Positions 50,281-59,082 of a DNA stretch of 64,000 nt are shown here, piece by piece. Under the pieces are notes generated by a model. That model did not search any database. It saw only the letters and a list, made by a program, of their open reading frames with translations, and was not told the DNA's origin. Positions within the stretch are counted from its first letter, which is position 1, and each line of letters starts with the position of its first letter. This stretch comes from Nostoc sp. XA010. Its GTDB lineage: Bacteria > Cyanobacteriota > Cyanobacteriia > Cyanobacteriales > Nostocaceae. The position numbers and the translations under genes were made by a program. Where the stretch lies: the NCBI RefSeq assembly GCF_020829625.1, contig NZ_JAIVFX010000001.1, positions 434,001-498,000 of the forward strand. Direction: 5' to 3'.

Positions 50281-53022
50281 CTATCCCAACTGACTTGAGA
50301 TCATGCTGACATCAACGGCTAATTTTTTGCCCAACTTAAGCAACTGAAGACACTTATTATCTGCTTCATTATCAACGCTAGTGATACATACCGGCCCTAT
50401 CTGACTGTGCAGACAACTAAAGTATAGTTCCTGCGATCGCTGTAGAGAAACATCAATATTTAGATGATCCCCGACATCAATCAATCGTTCCAATAGCTGG
50501 ATATCTGCATTAAAACTACCATTGGCATCGTGCAATAATTGCCAAAGTGATCGCGCAATTAACTGTTCTAACATCTGCTTACCGTCGGGAATATTCAGCC
50601 GACAACGCAGATGTTTTGCTTCAGTTGCGATCGCCTCCAATTCTAAGATGTGATTCCAACTCTTTTGGGGATCAGCGATATCTTGCTCAAGCGATCGTAA
50701 TGTCATCAAACAGCGATGCCCTAAAGCAATATCTGCTGCTACCTGTAATTCTTGCGGTACTGCTATTTCATCTCGATGAAACGCCATCAGCACACCATAA
50801 TTATCACGGTACGCTTGGGTATATAACTGTCCTAGACGTGTCAGTGTTTCCTCACTAAGCAGCCGCATAATCCGGTGGCGTTCTTCAGCAAATAGATTTT
50901 GCAAGCTGAAAGCTTCTTCGCCAAATAGCTGTGTCATCGCCAAGATAGTATGAGCCGCGCTAGCTTGTTTTAGTGCCCCAAACAGCTTTTCTTTTAATTG
51001 GCTGTAGTTACGTCGCCCAGTAAATTGCTGAATGCCACAGTGGAAATCCCAGCCTCCCAAATGCAGAACCGCAAATACCAAATGCTCACTTTCCCAAGTA
51101 ATCTCTGATACCAGCTTTAAATTTCCTATAGCCAGAGTTAGCGATCCCATCCGTTGCATTTGGTAATCTAACTCATTGGCTGCATAGCAATAAACCTTTT
51201 TGTGGTAACGCTGAGACTGTTTATCAGCAGCATCTTTTCTCGGTAAGGAATTGTGCGCCTCTGCTGGTTTCTGATTGGTAAATAGGGAAGTAATGGCGTA
51301 ATGGGCTGCTACTTGCTTAAAGCCAAGTTGGGCAGTTAACACAAGTTGCCGATAAATTTCCGCACCGTGTTTGAACTGATCTACATTACTGGGGGCTAAA
51401 CCAAGACGTTTGACAAAGCCTTTTTCCAACTGCACACCAGCCACATCCCCTGCCAATTCCAAAGCACGGGCGGCATAGCGCAGAATTTGTGTCCCTTCTG
51501 GACGGGAAATTTCTTCAAAAAACCAACCGCAACTAGTGAACATCAACAAAGCGTGACGCTGCATTTCTAACAGGCGCAAAGCGTCTACTTGTTCGGCTGC
51601 TGTTAGTTTGTGGGTTTGATGACGGGCGAGAAAACGGTTGACATTGGTAGCAGAGCGATCGCGCAATACTTGGATATATTCATCTCGTGCTAGCCAGGGA
51701 TCGCGAAATAACTGCTTACCATGTTCTGCATACACCTCAGTTAGCTGATCCCGCAGCCAATTTAGGGAATCCCGCAAGGGACGACGCCATTTCTGATGCC
51801 AAACACCACCTTCTCCACCGCAACCACAGTCATCTTCCCATCTGCCGACACCGTGGGCGCAACTCCAGGCTGTAACTGACTTTAATTCCACTTCCCAACT
51901 GGGAGAATTTAAGCTGAGGTAGTGGGCGAAGTTCGTTACCGTCCAACCCTGTTGAGGAAACTCTTTGGTAAAGGCGTAAGCTAAAGTTTTCTCAGTTCCC
52001 TTCTTGTGGTGTCCGAAGGTTTCCCCATCTGTCGCCACAGAAATTAACTGTGCCAGACGATGATCCCCACGCACCGCCGAACCGATACGTCCGGCAAAGT
52101 GACTAGAATTATAAACCACATCACTAAAACCCATGTCCCGCGATATCGGCCCATCGTAGAAGAAGATATCAATATAGGGTAATTCTTCTGTACTACTATT
52201 GTTAGGGCTAGTAGCGATCGCCTCCGGCGGGGCATAGCCCATCGCACTCAGAGGTGAAGATGAAGTATCTAGTGTGGGCTTCAAATAACAACGGTAGGGA
52301 CGGGTAGAATCAATCTGACTTCCGCCGACTTCAATCCATTCAGAATGGGGATGATCTTGAGTGGGGAGGGGACGGCAACGCAATGCTTGAGATGGTGCAA
52401 GGACAATGAAGCGAATACCCTCAGCAACAAGAGCTTCTAGGGTGGCGTAGTCTACAGCAGTTTCTGCTAGCCACATGCCTTCGGGATCGCGTCCAAAGCG
52501 GGAGCGGAAGTCTTCTTTACCCCAGCGAATTTGGGTATATTTGTCGCGTTCATTCGCCAGAGGCATGATAATGTGATTGTATACTTGCGCGATCGCATTC
52601 CCGTGACCATGCAAGCGATCGCTACTCTTGGCATCCGCCTCTAAAATGCGCTGATAAACCTCCACATCGTAGCGTTCTAGCCACGACATCAGCGTTGGCC
52701 CGATATTAAAACTAAAATACTCATAATTGTTGACGATCCCTACCACTTCGCCTTGGTCATTTAAGACTCTGGCAAAGGCGTTTGGACGATAGCATTCCCA
52801 ATGAATCCGCTCATTCCAATCATGGAAAGGTGCAGCGCTCGGTTGGCGTTCAATTGCGTCCAGATAAGGGTTTTCCCTTGGTGGCTGGTAAAAATGACCA
52901 TGCACCGTCACATAAACACCATTAGCCTTGTTCAGGGGATCGGTTTCTTTGGCGTTATTGGGATCTGAATGTAATGTTAACGTTGAGCCAGAGCTAGCTG
53001 GCATTTCAGCAGCAGAAGTCAT
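50281..53022 (-). CDS. Glycoside hydrolase family 57 / DUF3536 protein
   Basis: A 913-residue protein. Residues 35-350 are the GH57-like barrel (YVTVHGHFYQPPRENPYLD, then NYEYFSFNIGPTLMSW and GMWLAETAVD, the last with the likely catalytic Glu), and the rest carries the DUF3536 helical region. GH57 enzymes act on alpha-glucans (amylase, branching enzyme and similar); the DUF3536 branch is widespread in cyanobacteria but has no firm activity known to me. There is no signal peptide, so it acts in the cytoplasm, probably on glycogen. Confidence 0.9.
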   Translation of the reverse strand: MTSAAEMPASSGSTLTLHSDPNNAKETDPLNKANGVYVTVHGHFYQPPRENPYLDAIERQPSAAPFHDWNERIHWECYRPNAFARVLNDQGEVVGIVNNYEYFSFNIGPTLMSWLERYDVEVYQRILEADAKSSDRLHGHGNAIAQVYNHIIMPLANERDKYTQIRWGKEDFRSRFGRDPEGMWLAETAVDYATLEALVAEGIRFIVLAPSQALRCRPLPTQDHPHSEWIEVGGSQIDSTRPYRCYLKPTLDTSSSPLSAMGYAPPEAIATSPNNSSTEELPYIDIFFYDGPISRDMGFSDVVYNSSHFAGRIGSAVRGDHRLAQLISVATDGETFGHHKKGTEKTLAYAFTKEFPQQGWTVTNFAHYLSLNSPSWEVELKSVTAWSCAHGVGRWEDDCGCGGEGGVWHQKWRRPLRDSLNWLRDQLTEVYAEHGKQLFRDPWLARDEYIQVLRDRSATNVNRFLARHQTHKLTAAEQVDALRLLEMQRHALLMFTSCGWFFEEISRPEGTQILRYAARALELAGDVAGVQLEKGFVKRLGLAPSNVDQFKHGAEIYRQLVLTAQLGFKQVAAHYAITSLFTNQKPAEAHNSLPRKDAADKQSQRYHKKVYCYAANELDYQMQRMGSLTLAIGNLKLVSEITWESEHLVFAVLHLGGWDFHCGIQQFTGRRNYSQLKEKLFGALKQASAAHTILAMTQLFGEEAFSLQNLFAEERHRIMRLLSEETLTRLGQLYTQAYRDNYGVLMAFHRDEIAVPQELQVAADIALGHRCLMTLRSLEQDIADPQKSWNHILELEAIATEAKHLRCRLNIPDGKQMLEQLIARSLWQLLHDANGSFNADIQLLERLIDVGDHLNIDVSLQRSQELYFSCLHSQIGPVCITSVDNEADNKCLQLLKLGKKLAVDVSMISSQLG

Positions 53023-53552
53023 GTATATTTATCCAAAACAAAAACTTGCAGTTGTACCGAAAACATTGTGCGTAAACCTTTCTACAATAGTTTTTACACA
53101 AAATCCGGTATAAACAACAACTATGAGTCCAATTAAATTTTGACAAAGCTGTTTTATTGTAGTAGGAAATCTGCGTTATTGCACAGCCCTTTCCCTAAAG
53201 GCTTAAAGTAATTAGCCATTGAACAAAGGCTCAGTTAGGGGTTTTCTCTTCTTCAGTGTCAATCAAAATTTTAATTGTCTTTGTAATATATTAAACCCCA
53301 TTTTCGATGTAATATTTTGGCTCAAATTCATACTTTTGCAACAAAAGATTACGAAAACTCATTATATCGCAATTTTATTTTACATAATAACCGCAGCAAT
53401 GAATGGAAAACAGTACAATCTCTGAATTAGTCTACAGGCGGTTGAGAGTACCATATCGGAGTGCTGATATGAAAGTGATTGTTAATTCAACACTCCAAAC
53501 TTAAAACTTAGGATTGCTCGCTGTGAATGATACCCTCAACTTAAGACAACAA
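53023..53552. other. Intergenic stretch
   Basis: About 530 bases between divergent genes; both promoters should lie here. A 68-residue frame at 53219-53425 has a TTG start and skewed hydrophobic composition and is not considered a gene. No repeat or hairpin of note. Confidence 0.5.
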
Positions 53553-54644
53553 ATGTCAACCAAAAACATTATTCTTTTCGTTTTACTACTGTTTATCCCG
53601 GTTTCTGTAGCAGCCCACTTTCTGGAGTGGGGAGAATTGATAGTTTTCATTACAGCTGGATTAGCAATTCTGCCCTTAGCAGCTTGGATGGGTACAGCCA
53701 CAGAAGAAATTGCTGTCGTAGTGGGGCCATCACTGGGGGGCTTGTTAAATGCCACTTTTGGCAATGCTACAGAACTAATCATCGCCTTAGTAGCGCTGAA
53801 TGCTGGGTTAATAGATGTAGTCAAAGCCAGTATCACAGGATCAATTATTAGCAACTTACTACTGGTGATGGGTTTTTCCATGCTTTTGGGGGGACTACGC
53901 TACAAAGAACAGACATTTCAGCCAATTGTGGCGCGGGTGAATGCTGCTTCGATGAATTTGGCAGTGATTGCCATTTTGATGCCAACGGCAATGAATTACA
54001 CCTCTCAAGGAATTAACGAAGAAACAGTGCAAAATCTTTCTATTGCTGTTGCCGTCGTATTAATCCTGGTTTACGCCCTAACGCTGCTATTTTCGATGAA
54101 AACCCACTCCTATCTTTATGATGTGGGTGTAGCGGAGACAGAAGAAGAGGAAACCCCTCACGCGAAACCAAATATGATGTTGTGGGTAGGTGTGTTGCTA
54201 GTATGTACTTTACTAGTGGCACTTGAGTCAGAAATGCTAGTAGATTCTCTGGAAGTGGCCACATCTCAGCTAGGTTTGACGGCGCTGTTTACAGGGGTAA
54301 TATTGGTTCCCATCGTCGGTAACGCGGCTGAACACGCTACAGCAGTCACCGTGGCGATGAAAAATAAGATGGATCTTTCCCTTTCGGTAGCTGTGGGATC
54401 AAGTATGCAGATTGCCTTATTTGTTGCCCCCGTGTTGGTGATAGCAGGGCGGGTATTAGGTAAACCAATGGATTTGGATTTCCAACCCTTTGAATTAGTA
54501 GCTGTAGTTGTGTCAGTGCTAATTGCGAACAGTATTAGTTCTGATGGGAAATCCAATTGGCTCGAAGGCACTTTATTATTAGCTGCTTATACGGTATTGG
54601 GGTTCGCTTTCTACTTCCACCCAGTTATGGAAGGTATGGGGTAG
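53553..54644 (+). CDS. Calcium/proton exchanger (CaCA family)
   Basis: A 363-residue exchanger of the CAX type with about 11 helices. The two inverted alpha-repeats are visible: GGLLNATFGNATELIIALVA in the first half and VPIVGNAAEHATAVTVAM in the second, with an acidic loop between (ETEEEETPHAK). It expels Ca2+ (or other divalent cations) from the cytoplasm in exchange for H+. The ATG at 53553 is preferred; TTG 53514 and GTG 53523 are in frame upstream. Its stop codon lies in the edge of a dispersed repeat. Confidence 0.92.
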   Translation: MSTKNIILFVLLLFIPVSVAAHFLEWGELIVFITAGLAILPLAAWMGTATEEIAVVVGPSLGGLLNATFGNATELIIALVALNAGLIDVVKASITGSIISNLLLVMGFSMLLGGLRYKEQTFQPIVARVNAASMNLAVIAILMPTAMNYTSQGINEETVQNLSIAVAVVLILVYALTLLFSMKTHSYLYDVGVAETEEEETPHAKPNMMLWVGVLLVCTLLVALESEMLVDSLEVATSQLGLTALFTGVILVPIVGNAAEHATAVTVAMKNKMDLSLSVAVGSSMQIALFVAPVLVIAGRVLGKPMDLDFQPFELVAVVVSVLIANSISSDGKSNWLEGTLLLAAYTVLGFAFYFHPVMEGMG

Positions 54645-54750
54645 TACCGCAAGGCGAAAGTCAGCCCCTTCTCTGCGTTCGCGCAGCGTGTCGCAGACAG
54701 ACGCTACGCGAATGGGGAAGTCAAAAGTTAAAAGTCAAAAGTCAAAAGTT
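54642..54750. repeat. Nested repeat: TAGTACCGCAAGGCG element split by a 54-bp insert
   Basis: The element at 36000 recurs here, but after AAGTCA a 54-bp segment (54664-54717) beginning GCCCCTTCTCTGCG and ending CGAATGGGG is inserted, with AAGTCA repeated on the far side (54658-54663 and 54718-54723) like a target duplication. The insert is itself roughly palindromic. AAGTCAAAAGT units continue to about 54750. Confidence 0.8.
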
Positions 54751-54820
54751 TTGTATATCAAGGCTTTTGCAAATTTTAAAATGGTAGATTGATTTCCGTT
54801 GTGCTGTACTAATTAGTAGT

Positions 54821-54850
54821 GCGTAGGCGTAGCCCGTCGTAGACATCGCT
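54821..54850. repeat. Dispersed GCGTAGGCGTAGCCCG repeat
   Basis: Fifth copy of the family at 1521, ending TCGTAGACATCGCT. It is 73 bases before the kinase start, in the presumed promoter region. Confidence 0.8.
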
Positions 54851-54922
54851 CATTTAACCCATTGGCAAAAGTCCCTACCCTCAACGCCTGTAAAATAAAG
54901 AGATATAAGAGCGATCGCCTAT

Positions 54923-56065
54923 ATGAGCTACTGCCTTAATCCTCATTGTCCCAAGCCTGAAAATCCTTATGAGGTCAAGTTTTGCCGGACTTGCGGTTCT
55001 AAGTTACTCCTCAAAGAACGTTACCGTGCTATCAAACCAATCGGACAAGGTGGTTTTGGCAAAACCTTCTTAGCTGTGGATGAGGATAAACCCTCAAAAC
55101 CACGCTGCGTAATTAAGCAGTTTTATCCCCAATCCCAAGGCGCTAATAGTCTTGCCAAAGCTGTAGAGTTATTTAACCAAGAAGCAGTGCAGTTAGATGA
55201 ATTGGGGAAACATCCGCAGATTCCCGAACTACTGGCATATTTTACCCAAGAAAATCGACAGTATCTTGTACAAGAATTTATCGACGGGCAAAACTTAGCC
55301 CAGGAATTAGCACATAAAGGTGCTTTTAGTGAAACACAAATCTGGCAACTATTAAACGATTTATTATCAGTTTTGCAATTTTGTCATGCTAGACACGTAA
55401 TTCACCGCGATATTAAACCAGAAAATATTATTCGTGAGAGCGATGCCCAACGCAAACTAGTATTAGTAGATTTTGGTGCTGCTAAATCTGCCACTGGTAA
55501 TGCCTTAAATCAAACTGGTACTAGTATTGGCAGCCCAGAATATGTAGCCCCAGAGCAAATGAGAGGTAGGGCTATTTTTGCCAGCGATATTTACAGTTTG
55601 GGTGCAACTTGTATTAATTTATTAACTGTGCGATCGCCGTTCGATTCTTATGATACTAACAACGGTACATGGGTTTGGCAGCAATACTTGAAAACTCCCG
55701 TCAGTAATGAGTTGAATCGCATTCTCAACAAAATGCTAGAGAGTATTCCAATTCGGCGTTATCAAACAGTAGAGGAAGTTCTCAAAGACTTAAATAAATA
55801 CTCGCAAGTAGCATCAAAGCCAGCGATTGCACCAAAACCTATCCCTCAATCACCACCCAATTCTCCACCTGCTTTTGTATCGCCATCTCCTAGTCAACTG
55901 GATCGGGAATTAGAAGAAATGAAAACCCAATTTATGGGTAACAACAAACCTCAACCAAATAAAATACAGCCACAAAACGCCACACCTCAGCCTTCTAGTA
56001 AAAGTAAAATAGATGAAGAATTAGAAGAATTAAAAGCCAAATATCTTGGTAATAATAACCCTTAA
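54923..56065 (+). CDS. Ser/Thr protein kinase with N-terminal zinc ribbon
   Basis: A 380-residue Hanks-type kinase. Residues 4-24 form a zinc ribbon (Cys4, Cys9, Cys21, Cys24) of the type common in cyanobacterial kinases. The kinase domain (about 34-290) has GQGGFGKTF, catalytic Lys65, HRDIKPEN, DFGAAK and APEQ, so it should be active. The C-terminal tail is proline-rich and ends in two copies of a short acidic helix (ELEEMKTQFMGNN and ELEELKAKYLGNN), perhaps a docking unit. No membrane helix is seen. Confidence 0.93.
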   Translation: MSYCLNPHCPKPENPYEVKFCRTCGSKLLLKERYRAIKPIGQGGFGKTFLAVDEDKPSKPRCVIKQFYPQSQGANSLAKAVELFNQEAVQLDELGKHPQIPELLAYFTQENRQYLVQEFIDGQNLAQELAHKGAFSETQIWQLLNDLLSVLQFCHARHVIHRDIKPENIIRESDAQRKLVLVDFGAAKSATGNALNQTGTSIGSPEYVAPEQMRGRAIFASDIYSLGATCINLLTVRSPFDSYDTNNGTWVWQQYLKTPVSNELNRILNKMLESIPIRRYQTVEEVLKDLNKYSQVASKPAIAPKPIPQSPPNSPPAFVSPSPSQLDRELEEMKTQFMGNNKPQPNKIQPQNATPQPSSKSKIDEELEELKAKYLGNNNP

Positions 56066-56136
56066 AATCAATAAAAAATAGAAAACTGCGTTCTCTGCGC
56101 CTCTGCGGTTTGTTGCTTTATATCTACGTTTAAAAA

Positions 56137-56163
56137 AAGTGGCTCTGAGTTTCAGAGCCACTT
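56137..56163 (-). terminator. Terminator shared by the kinase and gnd
   Basis: A perfect 12-bp stem (AAGTGGCTCTGA and its complement) around GTT. On the minus strand it is followed by a T-run, so it is the terminator of gnd; it can also stop the kinase transcript. Confidence 0.88.
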
Positions 56164-56225
56164 CTAAAGCTGTATTTTGAAACGGACTAACCTTTCACAG
56201 TATCCTGATGTAGATGTGTGAAAAT

Positions 56226-57656
56226 TTACTTCTTAGCTTCAGCAATGGGTACCCATTCAGTGTGGAAACTTCCGGGCTTATCAAGACGCAGGTAGGTATG
56301 TGCGCCGAAGTAGTCGCGTTGTGCTTGAGTTAGATTTTGAGGCAAGCGATCGCGGCGATAGCTGTCAAAATAATCCAAGGATGCGCTAAATGCGGGTACT
56401 GGAATTCCCACTGTTGCAGCTGTCGCAATCACTTCCCGCCAAGCAGTCTGTCTGTCGAGAATTGTCTGCTTAAATTCGGGAGCTAACAGCAAGTTAGGCA
56501 AAGCTGGATTTTCGCTAAAAGCCTTCTTAATCTTATTCAAAAAGCGAGCGCGAATAATACAACCACCTTTCCAAATCCGCGCCATTTCGCCCAGATCCAA
56601 ATTCCAGTTATATGTTTTTGAAGCTGTGGATAACAACGCCATCCCTTGAGCATAAGAACAGATTTTTGAGCAATAGAGAGCATCACGAACTTTGTTGATA
56701 AAGTCCTTGGTTTGCCCGTCATACTTGCCACTGGGGCCTGTAAGGACTTTAGATGCTGCAACCCGTTCCTCTTTAATAGAAGATATAATCCGGGCATTAA
56801 CTGCTGCTGTAATTGTGGGAATAGCAACTCCCAATTCCAATGCAGTTTGCACAGTCCAGCGTCCAGTTCCCTTTTGACCTGCTGCGTCAACAATCAAATC
56901 CACCAGGGGTTTATTTGTTTCTGGGTCAAGATATGGGAAGATATTCTTCGTAATCTCAATCAAAAATGAATCGAGTTCGTCGGTGGTGTTCCATTCAGCA
57001 AACACCTCATGTAGCTGATTATGGTCTAATCCAGCGACATTTTTCAGTAAGTCGTAGGCTTCAGCAATTAGCTGCATATCGCCATACTCAATGCCGTTGT
57101 GTACCATTTTGACATAGTGGCCAGAACCACCAGGGCCAATATAGGTTACACAAGGGCCATCATCGACTTGGGCAGCAATTTTGTTGAAAATTGGTGATAG
57201 AAACTCGTAAGAGCTTGTTGTACCTCCAGGCATCAGTGAAGGCCCATTTAGCGCTCCTTCTTCACCGCCACTGACACCCATACCAAGATACCGAAGCCCT
57301 GCGGGTTCTAATTCCTGAGTGCGTCGTTCCGTATCTTCAAACCAAGAGTTGCCACCGTCAATAATGATATCGCCTTCCTCTAACAAGGGTTTGAGTTGAG
57401 CAATCACCGCATCCACTGGTTTACCAGCTTGCACCATTACTAGGATTTTACGGGGACGTTCCAATAAGGCAACGAATTCTTCCAAGGTAAAGGCGGCTTT
57501 GACGTTCCGTCCTGTAGCACGCTGCGCCATAAACGCATCCGTTTTTTCTCGGGAGCGGTTGTAAACTGCAATTGGGAAGCCATTGCGCTCCACGTTTAGA
57601 GCGATGTTCTCACCCATAACGGCTAATCCAATCACACCAAAGCTTTGTAGTGTCAT
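56226..57656 (-). CDS. gnd: 6-phosphogluconate dehydrogenase (decarboxylating)
   Basis: A 476-residue cytoplasmic enzyme of the oxidative pentose phosphate pathway that converts 6-phosphogluconate to ribulose 5-phosphate with NADP. It has GLAVMGENIALN (NADP loop), NSWFEDTERR, SGGEEGALNGPSLMPGG, KMVHNGIEYGDMQLIAEAYD (substrate site with catalytic Lys) and GQKGTGRWT. Full length. In heterocystous cyanobacteria this pathway feeds reductant to nitrogenase, but no local element points to such control. Confidence 0.97.
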   Translation of the reverse strand: MTLQSFGVIGLAVMGENIALNVERNGFPIAVYNRSREKTDAFMAQRATGRNVKAAFTLEEFVALLERPRKILVMVQAGKPVDAVIAQLKPLLEEGDIIIDGGNSWFEDTERRTQELEPAGLRYLGMGVSGGEEGALNGPSLMPGGTTSSYEFLSPIFNKIAAQVDDGPCVTYIGPGGSGHYVKMVHNGIEYGDMQLIAEAYDLLKNVAGLDHNQLHEVFAEWNTTDELDSFLIEITKNIFPYLDPETNKPLVDLIVDAAGQKGTGRWTVQTALELGVAIPTITAAVNARIISSIKEERVAASKVLTGPSGKYDGQTKDFINKVRDALYCSKICSYAQGMALLSTASKTYNWNLDLGEMARIWKGGCIIRARFLNKIKKAFSENPALPNLLLAPEFKQTILDRQTAWREVIATAATVGIPVPAFSASLDYFDSYRRDRLPQNLTQAQRDYFGAHTYLRLDKPGSFHTEWVPIAEAKK

Positions 57657-57873
57657 AAAAAATTTCTGGCTAACTCTCTTGCAGATCCTTTACCTATAAG
57701 GGTAGTCCGATATTTTCCGTTCTCCCCTAAAGAAGACCTTAAGACTTGAATAAAGGGCAAAAATCCGCAACTAATGCGGCTAATTAATTTTAAATTGTAT
57801 CTAAATCAACAATTGACTGGCAAAATTTGCAAAATTGAAATAGTCAAAGGACGCAGTAAGGAGTAACCAAATA

Positions 57874-58611
57874 ATGCTGGCATTTGTCCTAGCTTTGGTG
57901 GTCGGTCTTGGTAGTTTAGCTATTTATATAGCAGCTTTCTTTTTTCCAGAAATCCACCGCAAGAATGACTTTATCTGGAGTGGCGTAGGACTTTTCTATG
58001 CTTTAGTCTTATGGGTGTTTGCACCACGCATTACTGGGGGTTTATTGCTGGGTCATGTGGCTAGTGTGGCTCTTTTGGTCTGGTTTGGCTGGCAAACTCT
58101 ATCATTACGTCGCCAACTGACCCCCCAGCCACAACAAACCCAAGTACCCAGTCCTGAGACGGTGAAAACTGGCATTCAGGAACAGGTAAATAAGTTCTCC
58201 CTTCAGGAACGGCTGGGCCAGTTGCAAAAAGGTCTTGGTAGCACCTTCAGTGGAGTGAAAGACAAGGTACAACAAACTGGGAGTAAAAAAACACCCACAA
58301 CCCCCAAACCTGAAAACATTACCTCTGTAATAGCAGAGAAACCTACTGTTGAGATTATCGACAAAACTACTGCTATACCAGAAAAACCAGCAGAGGAGAC
58401 AGTTACTACTGACACCGAAGCCAAAACCGAGAGTGTACCGGAAGCGATTCCACCACATCCCCCATCTCCTGAATTGGTGGAAGCAGCGCAACCAGATTTT
58501 GAAATTGAGGAGAAGCAACCGATTCCCGTAGAAGAAATTGCGCCGGATGCGGTACTCGCTCCCCCGGCGGAAATGCTACCTGAAGAAATACCGCCTAATC
58601 AAGCTAGTTGA
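57874..58611 (+). CDS. ycf66: Ycf66-family membrane protein
   Basis: A 245-residue protein with three N-terminal hydrophobic helices (MLAFVLALVVGLGSLAIYIA, then FIWSGVGLFYALVLWVFA and LLGHVASVALLVWFGWQTL), the Ycf66 region, followed by a long disordered Pro/Glu/Thr-rich tail. Ycf66 occurs in cyanobacteria and some plastids; its role is unknown, though plastid conservation suggests thylakoids. A GGAG-like ribosome site precedes the ATG. Confidence 0.88.
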   Translation: MLAFVLALVVGLGSLAIYIAAFFFPEIHRKNDFIWSGVGLFYALVLWVFAPRITGGLLLGHVASVALLVWFGWQTLSLRRQLTPQPQQTQVPSPETVKTGIQEQVNKFSLQERLGQLQKGLGSTFSGVKDKVQQTGSKKTPTTPKPENITSVIAEKPTVEIIDKTTAIPEKPAEETVTTDTEAKTESVPEAIPPHPPSPELVEAAQPDFEIEEKQPIPVEEIAPDAVLAPPAEMLPEEIPPNQAS

Positions 58612-58616
58612 ATACA

Positions 58617-58656
58617 GTGAAACCCAGCGTTAACCTAATATAATGTTGGGTTTCAC
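58617..58656 (+). terminator. Hairpin after ycf66
   Basis: GTGAAACCCA (58617-58626) pairs with TGGGTTTCAC (58647-58656). It starts 6 bases after the ycf66 stop. No T-run follows. Confidence 0.6.
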
Positions 58657-59082
58657 TCAACAGGTTTGAATCTTCAGCTTCAAAAGAATCATATAAGCCA
58701 AGACTAGCTACTTTGTCCTCAGCATCCAATGAAACTAAACTTGATTCCTTCAACAATTCGGCTGCCAGGAAATGTATTTTGATCCAAGCCTTAGAGGAAT
58801 ACCCCTAGAGGTTGTTTGAAAACTGTTTCGCTGTAACTTTAGGCACTTTTAGATCCCCCCTAACCCCTTAAAAAGGGGGGAACTGGAATCAAAGTCTCCC
58901 AGTTTATGCAGCGATCGCAGTATCATCAAAATCGATAGAAGCACACATCTGAAGTGGTTATAACAAGATTCCCAACTTTTAAAATAAGCCGGGAATCTGA
59001 GCCTTTGCAACAGGCAAGGCACTACCAATTAGATGTCAAAACCTTAATTGATATTACAAAAACATAATCTTCAACAGAAAAT
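58657..59082. other. Intergenic stretch with common C-rich hairpins
   Basis: About 425 bases without a gene. CCCCTTAAAAAGGGG near 58864-58880 is a palindrome of a kind common downstream of Nostoc genes; AGATTCCCAAC with GCCGGGAATCT near 58968-58998 is another. No frame stands out. Confidence 0.5.

Noticed and set aside
53219..53425. 68-residue plus-strand frame between the GH57 and exchanger genes
   Set aside because: TTG start, no ribosome site, composition of translated A+T-rich DNA.
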